DNA from: Gemmatimonadota bacterium | Lineage (GTDB): Bacteria; Gemmatimonadota; Gemmatimonadetes; Gemmatimonadales; Gemmatimonadaceae | Length of the DNA: 64,000 nt | Assembly (NCBI GenBank): GCA_020161135.1 | Contig: JAIUOB010000005.1 | Span: 1 to 64,000 of the forward strand | Reading direction: 5' to 3' | Shown: positions 35,206-42,250 of the stretch, piece after piece | Layout: every line of letters starts with the position of its first letter | Numbering within the stretch: position 1 is the stretch's first letter | Translations under genes and position numbers: made by a program | Notes under the pieces: model-generated | Seen by the model: the letters and a program-made list of their open reading frames with translations, nothing else | Databases searched by the model: none | What the model was told of the DNA's origin: nothing

Positions 35206-35694
35206 TCAAACTGCAGACAATCGCTCGAGGTCGTCGAGGTCCTTCTTGCGCCCGCTCGCCCGCTTGTTCGCACGGAGCGCGGCGAGTCCGATCACGGGAA
35301 GGGTCTCACCGGCGACGGCGAGCTGCACGGCGTCTGCCTGAGCCTCGTCGAAACTGACGCCGGAGATACCGGCCAGCAGGTCGATGCGCATCGGCGGTTC
35401 ACCGAACTGCGTGACCGCGTCCGGGCGTACGAGCTGCTCGCGATCTACGACCTCGTGGGGGGCGCCGAACGCGACCAGAGCGTGCAGCAGGCGGTCGACG
35501 TTGTCCGACGTGGCTCGGTAGAAGAAGTCGATGTCGGATGTTGCGCGCACGTGCCCGTACAAGCCGACGGCGTAGCCGCCCACGAGGAGATAGTCCACGG
35601 CATGCGCATTCAGCTCGTGGATCAAGTCGAGGAAGTCCGCAGGAAACCCGGCGCCACTGACGCGATTGGTGCGACCGTCGCCCACGGGGGTCAT
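35206..35694 (-). CDS. Nucleotidyltransferase-like protein of a HTH/NTase pair
   Basis: A 162-residue protein with a pol-beta-type nucleotidyltransferase core: LLVGGYAVGLYGHVRATSDI DFFY carries the G-G motif and the D-x-D metal-binding pair, and RIDLLAGISG supplies a third Asp. The C-terminal LRANKRASGRKKDLDDLERL helix is typical of this group (AbiEii-like or DUF6036-like). Such enzymes act as toxins or as antitoxins that modify a partner. The ATG overlaps the TGA of the HTH gene upstream (ATGA), so they are made as a pair. Whether the pair is toxin-antitoxin, and which member is the toxin, is inferred from family patterns only. Confidence 0.8.
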   Translation of the reverse strand: MTPVGDGRTNRVSGAGFPADFLDLIHELNAHAVDYLLVGGYAVGLYGHVRATSDIDFFYRATSDNVDRLLHALVAFGAPHEVVDREQLVRPDAVTQFGEPPMRIDLLAGISGVSFDEAQADAVQLAVAGETLPVIGLAALRANKRASGRKKDLDDLERLSAV

Positions 35695-36140
35695 CGGACT
35701 GGTCGTTTTCTGTCCGTCGTCGCCGCACCTGACTGCTCGCGGAAGGCCGCGCGCAGACCGACAGCCATCTGCGAGGCCGTGGCCACGGCAAGCAGTCGCT
35801 CGGCGGGCGACGACGGCGCATCAGGGAGCGCCTGGGCCGCCAACGTCGAGACTGTGCCGCGCCACGTCTGCCGGCGTCGCGCGGCCCGCTCGGCGCGCGC
35901 CTGATCCTCGTCGGCGACTGCGGAGCCGATCGGAACGGTCAGCGGCGCGCCCACATGCTGCAGGAGACGCATGGCCGTCTCCAGCGAGACATGCGGCCGC
36001 AGGCCGCGCTCGAACTCGCTGACCAGGCGTGGGCTCACGCCCACCTCGGCCGCCAGAGCCGCCACGGTCAGTCCCTTGGCTCGCCGATGGGTCCGGAGGT
36101 GCTCAGCCAGTCTATGCACGGCGTCGCGCGGAGTGAACAT
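35691..36140 (-). CDS. XRE-family helix-turn-helix protein (likely antitoxin/repressor)
   Basis: A 149-residue protein with an N-terminal XRE-type HTH (RRAKGLTVAALAAEVGVSPR then LVSEFERGLRPHVSLETAMR), close to HipB-like repressors. The C-terminal half is Ala/Arg-rich with no recognised domain. It is coupled through ATGA to the nucleotidyltransferase gene. It is divergent from hsdM, with about 200 bp between the two starts. An inverted repeat directly upstream (36140-36183) is a candidate operator. Confidence 0.82.
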   Translation of the reverse strand: MFTPRDAVHRLAEHLRTHRRAKGLTVAALAAEVGVSPRLVSEFERGLRPHVSLETAMRLLQHVGAPLTVPIGSAVADEDQARAERAARRRQTWRGTVSTLAAQALPDAPSSPAERLLAVATASQMAVGLRAAFREQSGAATTDRKRPVR

Positions 36141-36183
36141 AAAGGGAATCTAGCGCTCCTTACGCTGAACATCCATCCCTTTA
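36140..36183. promoter_or_regulatory. Inverted repeat TAAAGGGA / TCCCTTTA upstream of the HTH gene
   Basis: Arms at 36140-36147 and 36176-36183 are exact complements separated by 28 bases; the first touches the start codon of the HTH gene. Spaced half-sites next to a repressor start are common autoregulatory operators. Binding has not been shown. Confidence 0.4.
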
Positions 36184-36341
36184 CGTACGTTGGCCGCCGG
36201 CAAGAGTAGAGCCTCCGCGGCTTTCGCTTGAGGCCTCTCACCGAGGTGCCGCTCGGTTGTCGAGGGACGGCTGGCAGCGCATCTTCGCTCAGCAGTTGCC
36301 CTTATGACTGAATTCTGAACACGGCTTCAGGAGACGTTTCG

Positions 36342-37577
36342 TTGCTTTGGATCGCGCCCGCCGAGAAGGACGCTGTCGCCGCATCGCTGGAGAAGCGGCT
36401 GTGGGACGCCGCCGACCAGTTCCGCGCCAACTCGGGGCTCAAGGCCCAGGAGTACTCGGGGCCCATCCTGGGGCTCATCTTTCTGCGCTTCGCCGACGTC
36501 CGGTTCGCGGCCCGTCGTGCCGCCCTCGAGAAGGCCGGTGCCACCTCGCGGCGCGGCAGCCGCGTGGACGACCCGGCGGCGTACCACGCCGAGGGGGTGC
36601 TGTATCTCGCGGCCGAAGCCCGGTTCGACTACCTGCTCGGGCTGCCGGAAGCGGCGGACATTGGGGCCAAGGTCAACGCCTCCATGCGGGCGGTGGAGAA
36701 GCACAACCCGCAGCTCAACGGGGTGCTGCCCAAGACCTTCAACCTGTTCACGAGCGCCCTGCTGAAGGGGCTGCTCAAGAAGATGTCGGAGATTCCGGCC
36801 ACGCTCGACTTCGACGCGTTCGGCCGCATCTACGAGTACTTCCTGGGCGCCTTCGCGATGACCGAGGGGCAGGGCGGCGGCGAGTTCTACACGCCTGCCA
36901 GCATCGTGCGGCTGTTGGCCGAGGTCATCGAGCCGTACCACGGGCGCATCTTCGACCCGGCGTGCGGGTCGGGGGGCATGTTCGTGCAGTCGGCGCGGTT
37001 CGTGGCCGAGCACCAGGCGAATCCGGCGGCCGAGCTGTCCATCTGTGGGGTGGAGAAGACCGACGAGACCGGGCGCCTCTGTCGCCTCAACCTCGCGGTG
37101 CACGGCCTCGAGGGGGACATCCGGCACGGCGGCAACGTCAACAGCTACTACGACGACCCGCACGCGGCCACGGGGCAGTTCGACTTCGTGCTGGCCAATC
37201 CGCCGTTCAACGTGAACGCGGTGGACAAGGAGCGGCTCAAGGACATGGTGGGCGCCGGGCGGCGCTACCCCTTTGGCCTGCCGCGGACGGACAACGGCAA
37301 CTACCTGTGGATCCAGCTCTTCTACTCGGCGCTCAACGCCAAGGGGCGCGCCGGGTTCGTGATGGCCAACTCGGCCTCCGACGCGCGGAGCAGTGAGCAG
37401 GAGCTGCGCCAGCAGCTCATCCAGGCCAAGGCGGTGGATGTGATGGTGGCCGTGGGTCCCAACATGTTCTACACCGTCACGCTGCCGTGCACGTTGTGGT
37501 TCTTCGACAGGGGCAAGGCAAAGACCAAGCGCGCCGACACCGTGCTGTTCATCGATGCGCGGCACATCTACCGGTAG
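36342..37577 (+). CDS. hsdM: Type I restriction-modification methyltransferase HsdM, N-terminal part, cut by in-frame TAG
   Basis: A 411-residue N6-adenine methyltransferase fragment. The TTG start at 36342 is supported by AGGAG eight bases upstream. The N-terminal HsdM bundle ([20 protein letters not shown]) is followed by the SAM-binding motif I ([15 protein letters not shown]) and the catalytic motif IV NPPF ([10 protein letters not shown]), with [15 protein letters not shown] before them. All catalytic parts are present. The frame stops at a TAG (37575-37577) after DARHIYR, but the same frame continues immediately with VSRAHRDWTPAQIGFIANVV, so this is one gene interrupted by an amber codon. 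The usual family length (about 520-540) matches the sum of the two parts. The missing C-terminal region contacts HsdS. Confidence 0.9.
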   Translation: MLWIAPAEKDAVAASLEKRLWDAADQFRANSGLKAQEYSGPILGLIFLRFADVRFAARRAALEKAGATSRRGSRVDDPAAYHAEGVLYLAAEARFDYLLGLPEAADIGAKVNASMRAVEKHNPQLNGVLPKTFNLFTSALLKGLLKKMSEIPATLDFDAFGRIYEYFLGAFAMTEGQGGGEFYTPASIVRLLAEVIEPYHGRIFDPACGSGGMFVQSARFVAEHQANPAAELSICGVEKTDETGRLCRLNLAVHGLEGDIRHGGNVNSYYDDPHAATGQFDFVLANPPFNVNAVDKERLKDMVGAGRRYPFGLPRTDNGNYLWIQLFYSALNAKGRAGFVMANSASDARSSEQELRQQLIQAKAVDVMVAVGPNMFYTVTLPCTLWFFDRGKAKTKRADTVLFIDARHIYR

Positions 37578-37961
37578 GTGAGCCGTGCGCACCGCGACTG
37601 GACGCCGGCGCAGATCGGCTTCATTGCCAACGTGGTGCGCCTGTACCGTGGCGAGGCAATCGACCTGACCGTGGGGGGCGATGAGACGCTGTTGAAGTTG
37701 AAGGAGATTTTCGGCAAGAAGCCCAAGTACACCGACGTGCTGGGACTGTGCAAGGCGGCGACCATCGCCGAGATCGAGGCGCAGGGGTGGTCACTCAACC
37801 CCGGGCGCTATGTGGGTGTGGCGCCGGGTGAAGAGGTGAGCGACGAGGACTTCAAGGCGCAGTTCGCCGCGCTCAACGAGGAGCTGGAGACGCTCAACGC
37901 GCAGGCGCGGGAGCTGGAGAAGGTGATCGCTGCGAATGCGGCGGGGATTCTGGGGGCGTGA
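37578..37961 (+). CDS. hsdM: HsdM C-terminal part after the in-frame TAG
   Basis: A 127-residue continuation of hsdM in the same frame, directly after the TAG. It begins with a GTG that could allow re-initiation. It has the HsdM C-terminal region: RAHRDWTPAQIGFIANVVRL then a helical tail (NEELETLNAQARELEKVIAA) ending GILGA, which in this family packs against the specificity subunit. Its stop overlaps the start of hsdS. As a separate peptide it may or may not join the N-terminal part; as one gene the protein would be about 539 residues. The amber could also be a sequencing or assembly error. Confidence 0.8.
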   Translation: MSRAHRDWTPAQIGFIANVVRLYRGEAIDLTVGGDETLLKLKEIFGKKPKYTDVLGLCKAATIAEIEAQGWSLNPGRYVGVAPGEEVSDEDFKAQFAALNEELETLNAQARELEKVIAANAAGILGA

Positions 37962-38719
37962 AATCTACTCATCACCAGACAATCTCGCTGGCTGAGTGCG
38001 TCGATCTGCTAGCAGGCTTTGCCTTCAAGAGCGAGCAGTTCTCCGTCAATCTCGCGGATGTTCCGCTCGTCAAAGGCGAGAACGTCGGTCAAGGGCGAAT
38101 TCTCTGGGATATCGCGAGGCGTTGGCCGTCCACCGATTGGGAGAAGTACGAGAAGTACCAGCTTCGCACTGGAGATGTCATCGTCGCGATGGATCGTCCA
38201 TGGGTTCCAGCAGGATTGAAGTGGGCGTACATCCGCGCCGGCGACCCGCGCGCACTCCTCGTTCAGCGCTGCTGTCGTCTCCGGAGCGATTCGCCCGCGT
38301 TGGATCAGAGCTATCTCCGCTTTGTGATCGGAAGTCGCGGATTCGAATCCTACGTCGTTCCAATAACGACGGGGGTGAATGTCCCACACATCAGTGGGAA
38401 GCAGATCCTCGACTACAGGTTTCCGCTACCTTCACTCCCGGATCAGCGCCGCATCGCGGGCATCCTCACTGCCTACGACGACCTGATCGAGAACTGCCAG
38501 CGGCGCATCAAGGTTCTGGAGGCGATGGCCCGCGCGCTCTATCGCGAGTGGTTCGTGCACTTCCGCTATCCAGGGCATGAGACGGTGCCGCTGGTATCGT
38601 CGCCGTTGGGGGAGGTTCCGCAGGGCTGGGAGATCAGGCGCATGACTGAGTGCGTCGAAGTCAATCCGCGCGTGGTGGTTCCCCGTGACGGGGACAAGCC
38701 GTTCGTGCCGATGGGCTAG
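37958..38719 (+). CDS. hsdS: Type I specificity subunit HsdS, first half, cut by in-frame TAG
   Basis: A 253-residue N-terminal part of the DNA-recognition subunit. It contains the first target-recognition domain (SLAECVDLLAGFAFKSEQF, GDVIVAMDRPWVPAGLK, then TGVNVPHISGKQILDYRFPL) and the central conserved helix (DQRRIAGILTAYDDLIENCQ, RRIKVLEAMARALYREWFVH). The second recognition domain starts at GEVPQGWEIRRMTECVEVNP and is interrupted by a TAG at 38717-38719 after KPFVPMG. The frame continues without shift into the next feature. Half-size HsdS proteins can dimerise in some systems, so this piece might still assemble; that is inference. GC content is lower than hsdM and hsdR, as expected for variable specificity genes. 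Confidence 0.85.
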   Translation: MKSTHHQTISLAECVDLLAGFAFKSEQFSVNLADVPLVKGENVGQGRILWDIARRWPSTDWEKYEKYQLRTGDVIVAMDRPWVPAGLKWAYIRAGDPRALLVQRCCRLRSDSPALDQSYLRFVIGSRGFESYVVPITTGVNVPHISGKQILDYRFPLPSLPDQRRIAGILTAYDDLIENCQRRIKVLEAMARALYREWFVHFRYPGHETVPLVSSPLGEVPQGWEIRRMTECVEVNPRVVVPRDGDKPFVPMG

Positions 38720-38734
38720 CTGTCCAATGACTCG

Positions 38735-39217
38735 ATGCTTATCAGCAACATTGAGTCGCGAGCGGGCAGCTCCGGCGCAAAGTTTCAGAACGGCGACACG
38801 CTCCTTGCTAGGATCACTCCTTGCCTGGAGAACGGAAAGACCGGCTTCGTGCAGTTCTTGCCAGAGCCGGAATCGGTCGGATTCGGCTCGACGGAGTTCA
38901 TCGTCCTCCGCCCGCGCACGGTCACACCCGAGTTCGTCTACTGCCTCGCGCGCAGCGACGAACTCCGCGGCGTCGCAATCAAAAGCATGTCCGGCGCTAC
39001 CGGACGTCAGCGCGTGCAGGAGAGGTGCTTCAAGGACCTCAATATGGCACAGCCGCCACGACTGCTGCTCGAAAAGTTCTCCGCCGTCGCTGCGCCGAGT
39101 TTTCGGCTCGTCCACCAGCTGCATATGCAAGTTCAAACGCTCCGCCAGACGCGCGATCTGTTGCTGCCGCGTCTGCTGTCGGGAGGAGTAAAATCTCACG
39201 AGGAGACTGAATCATGA
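38735..39217 (+). CDS. hsdS: HsdS second half after the in-frame TAG
   Basis: The 160 residues from the ATG at 38735 continue hsdS in the same frame; only LSNDS lies between the TAG and this ATG. It holds the second recognition domain (MLISNIESRAGSSGAKFQNG then DTLLARITPCLENGKTGFVQ, FGSTEFIVLRPRTVTPEFVY) and the distal conserved helix (FRLVHQLHMQVQTLRQTRDL). The combined gene (37958-39217) encodes about 419 residues, a normal HsdS length. Its stop overlaps the start of the SIR2 gene (ATGA). Confidence 0.82.
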   Translation: MLISNIESRAGSSGAKFQNGDTLLARITPCLENGKTGFVQFLPEPESVGFGSTEFIVLRPRTVTPEFVYCLARSDELRGVAIKSMSGATGRQRVQERCFKDLNMAQPPRLLLEKFSAVAAPSFRLVHQLHMQVQTLRQTRDLLLPRLLSGGVKSHEETES

Positions 39218-40503
39218 GTCAGCCGCACGAGCCAGCTTCGCCCTTACTAGGCGCGCCGCCGACTCATTCCACGTTCGGTAGGCCGATGTTCTTCGGCTCC
39301 GGGTCCGGAGCGTGGAAGGCGCTCAGGGCGGAGATCGGGGTAGACAGTGAACCTAGCGAGAAAGAGCGAGTCGAATCAGCCGCCAAGACCGCGAGGGACG
39401 AGCTCAGGAGCTTCTTGCTTTCGTCGCTCCAAATGCAGCACGTCGTCGTGCTAGCTGGAAGTGGAACATCGCTCGGGCAAGTCACAAAGGGTCCCTCAAT
39501 GTGGGAGTTGTGGGACCACTGCGTGAACTCCAATCCTGGAACGAAAGCGCGCGCGAGAGACGCTAGGGCGGAAAGTGTCATCTCCGAAACCGGCTACGAC
39601 GTCGCGGTGGACGGAGAGAACATTGAAGCACTGATGTCCCGCTGCGAAGCTTTCCTTCAGGTAAAGAGTAGTGCTGAGGTAGAGGCATTCATGCGAGCAT
39701 CAAGGGGTGTCATCCTTAGAATGTGCTCCGAGTTCCTGGACGTGACAGACTCAGGACAGCTCACAGCGCATCGCACCTTTCTGCATCGTCTCTCACGGCG
39801 CCGTGTGCGTGATTCCAGACTGAAGCTCTTCACGACGAACTACGATCTTTGCTTCGAGACTGCAGCGGGAAGACAAGGACTAGTTGTACTGGATGGCTTT
39901 TCGTTCACGCAGCCACGTCAGTTCGACCCGCGTTTCTTCCTTTATGACATCGTACGCCGGCCGACAACTGGAGACGACGTTGGCACGCCACTTGAAGGTG
40001 TATTCCACCTCTACAAGCTTCATGGCTCGGTCAACTGGGCCCGAAGAAGCGAAACCGACGTCGAGGTCGAGGAGGTTCCGTCCCCGGATGCAGCCTGCCT
40101 GATCTACCCGGCAAAGGGCAAGTATCAGCAGTCCTACGTTCAGCCCCACCTCGAGCTGGTGTCTCAGTACTTCTCTGCTCTGCGTGAGCCGAATACCTGC
40201 CTCATCGTTGCAGGATTCGGATTCAACGACGATCACTTGTCCGAGCCAATTCTCGCCGCCGTAAGGACAAATCCGCATCTTCGCTTGATCGTCGTCAACC
40301 CATCAGCGGACGACCTCACTGCTCGACCAAAGGTGAGGAACAAGTACTGGGAGACACTGTTCAGTCTTGCCGTGCAAGGCGAAGATGTGTGGTTTATCAA
40401 CGCTGACTTCAGGTCTTTCGCCGAGCTGATTCCTGACCTTAAGTCGCTCACTCCCGCTCAGCGCCTCACTCGCGACATCAAGCTTGTAGCGGGGGGGCAA
40501 TGA
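39214..40503 (+). CDS. SIR2-family NAD-binding defence protein (partner of HerA)
   Basis: A 429-residue SIR2-like protein. It has a Rossmann NAD-binding motif (HVVVLAGSGTSLGQ), the SIR2 motif FTTNYDLCFE, HLYKLHGSVNW with the catalytic-type His, and GFGFNDDHLSEPI. In antiphage systems such proteins (for example SIR2-HerA, also called Nezha, and the related DSR and Thoeris SIR2 proteins) destroy NAD on infection. It is coupled to hsdS upstream and to herA downstream by ATGA overlaps, so it is translated with the restriction operon. GC content is lower than in hsdR, pointing to later insertion. The first 60 residues have no recognised fold. Confidence 0.85.
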   Translation: MSQPHEPASPLLGAPPTHSTFGRPMFFGSGSGAWKALRAEIGVDSEPSEKERVESAAKTARDELRSFLLSSLQMQHVVVLAGSGTSLGQVTKGPSMWELWDHCVNSNPGTKARARDARAESVISETGYDVAVDGENIEALMSRCEAFLQVKSSAEVEAFMRASRGVILRMCSEFLDVTDSGQLTAHRTFLHRLSRRRVRDSRLKLFTTNYDLCFETAAGRQGLVVLDGFSFTQPRQFDPRFFLYDIVRRPTTGDDVGTPLEGVFHLYKLHGSVNWARRSETDVEVEEVPSPDAACLIYPAKGKYQQSYVQPHLELVSQYFSALREPNTCLIVAGFGFNDDHLSEPILAAVRTNPHLRLIVVNPSADDLTARPKVRNKYWETLFSLAVQGEDVWFINADFRSFAELIPDLKSLTPAQRLTRDIKLVAGGQ

Positions 40504-42245
40504 GCAGTTCAAAGAGGATTGAGGCGGCCTTCCCAAGAGGACTGCTGCGGCCGGAACTATTCATCGGCGTCTTGTCGTCGGTGTCGGCGCAGGTTGTACG
40601 ATTCAATGTGAGCAATGCTGGTTCGCCAAGCGGCGCGCACTTCTTGGGCGGTCGCTACGGCAAAGGTGAGGTGGGAGAGTTCGTTCTTGTGGAAGGGCAG
40701 GTCAACCTGCTACTGGGACGCGTAATCGAGATTCACCTCCCTGAGTCGGAGAGACGATCGCTCGACGCTTCCCGGTCGAAGCTCGTGGGTCTCGATGCGA
40801 TCGGAACGATTCAGCTCCTTGGCTCTGTCGCGATGGACTCCCTTCGCGTGACGGCCGGCGTTGAGTCATACCCTCGATTGGGTGACAGAGTCTACGCCGC
40901 GCCGCACAACTTTGTCGCCGACTTGCCGAGCCTGATGGAGTCCGAGGGGAGCGTTGAGAGTGATGTCCTGTTGCGCTTGGGTTCAATCGATGTGGCGCTC
41001 GAGAGTACTGTCGCCATTCGACCAGAGAAGCTGTTCGGACGCCACTGTGCAATTCTAGGCGCGACAGGTGGTGGTAAGAGCTGGACGACCGCCCGCATCA
41101 TCGAAGAATGCCTGAGGCACAAGGCAAGAATCATTCTCCTCGACGCCACTGGTGAGTACAGAGCGTTTGCGGGTCCTTTTGTGAGAAATCTCCACCTTGG
41201 GGAGCCGGTGGCTCAGGCGGCGTCTTCAACGGCCTGCTCGCTTCCGCCAACGAGCTTCGTGGAGTCTGACTTTCTCGCGCTCTTTGAGCCCGCGGGAAAG
41301 GTCCAAGGGCCAAAGTTGCGAGCCGCCATACGTAGCCTACGTCTCGCCACGCTCGACCCAAGTGTATCTGCCAATGGGATTATCAGGAAGATCGACCAGG
41401 CCAAGGGGCCGATACTTGCCGCAGAGCAGAAGCCGGGTGTGGCGGAGAAGCTTGATGACCCACGTCAGGAGTTCGACGTGCGGAAGCTCGTCGCCCAGAT
41501 CGAGCAAGAGTGCGTATATCCAGACGGCTTCGGGACGGCGAAAGGTTCAAAGGACACCAGCAAGTGGGGTGGGGATTCAGGGGAAGTGTCCTACTGCCTG
41601 TCTTTGATGTCCAGGATCAGTGCTGTGCTGACGTCACCGTCGTTCGCATGCGTCTTTGCGTCTTCGGCTGGTTCACTCACGGACGCAATTGAAGGATTCG
41701 TTGGTGGAAGCCACGGGTTGTTGAGGATCTGTCTTAGCGGGGTCGCATACGAGTTCAAGGCACGCGAGATAGTCGCCAATGCTGTAGGCAGGCACCTGCT
41801 CAACATGGCGAGATCTGGAATGTTCGAGCACAAGCCCGTGGTCGTAATCGTGGACGAGGCCCACAACTTCCTCGGCCGGCAGATCGGCAGCGAGGACACG
41901 GTGGCTCGACTCGATGCCTTCGAGTTGATCGCAAAGGAAGGTCGGAAGTTCGGCCTAAACCTCTGCCTTACGACTCAGCGGCCACGTGATATTACAGAGG
42001 GAGTGCTGAGTCAGATTGGTACTCTTATTGTGCATAGGCTGACCAACGACCGCGACCGAGAGGTCGTTGAGCGAGCGTGCGGTGAGATCGATCGATCAGC
42101 GTCATCTTTCCTGCCAAACTTGAAGCCGGGCGAGGCAGCAGTTATTGGGGCGGACTTCCCGATTCCGCTTACGATTCAGGTGTTTCCGCCCGGAACACGA
42201 CCGAAGTCGGATGGTCCAAACTTCCAGGAATCTTGGGCCATTTGA
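40500..42245 (+). CDS. HerA-like ATPase/translocase (partner of SIR2)
   Basis: A 581-residue FtsK/HerA-type ATPase. A beta-barrel (HAS-barrel-like) N-terminus covers about residues 1-150. Walker A is GATGGGKSWTT, Walker B is VVVIVDEAHNFLG, and the sensor/Arg-finger region TTQRPRDITEGVLSQIGTLI follows. HerA rings normally pump DNA for resection. In the SIR2-HerA defence pair, HerA hexamers scaffold SIR2 dodecamers and control NAD hydrolysis. The gene overlaps sir2 by 4 bp and ends 5 bp before the hsdR start, so the pair sits inside the type I operon. Similar nested SIR2-HerA pairs within restriction operons are plausible but I cannot search for them. Confidence 0.87.
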   Translation: MSSSKRIEAAFPRGLLRPELFIGVLSSVSAQVVRFNVSNAGSPSGAHFLGGRYGKGEVGEFVLVEGQVNLLLGRVIEIHLPESERRSLDASRSKLVGLDAIGTIQLLGSVAMDSLRVTAGVESYPRLGDRVYAAPHNFVADLPSLMESEGSVESDVLLRLGSIDVALESTVAIRPEKLFGRHCAILGATGGGKSWTTARIIEECLRHKARIILLDATGEYRAFAGPFVRNLHLGEPVAQAASSTACSLPPTSFVESDFLALFEPAGKVQGPKLRAAIRSLRLATLDPSVSANGIIRKIDQAKGPILAAEQKPGVAEKLDDPRQEFDVRKLVAQIEQECVYPDGFGTAKGSKDTSKWGGDSGEVSYCLSLMSRISAVLTSPSFACVFASSAGSLTDAIEGFVGGSHGLLRICLSGVAYEFKAREIVANAVGRHLLNMARSGMFEHKPVVVIVDEAHNFLGRQIGSEDTVARLDAFELIAKEGRKFGLNLCLTTQRPRDITEGVLSQIGTLIVHRLTNDRDREVVERACGEIDRSASSFLPNLKPGEAAVIGADFPIPLTIQVFPPGTRPKSDGPNFQESWAI

Positions 42246-42250
42246 GCGGC

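Noticed and set aside
36342-39217. TAG read as a sense codon (genetic code change) in hsdM and hsdS
   Set aside because: TAG ends several neighbouring genes of normal length (pilC, sprA-like gene, infA, the MFS gene, the cytochrome gene), so it is a normal stop in this genome.
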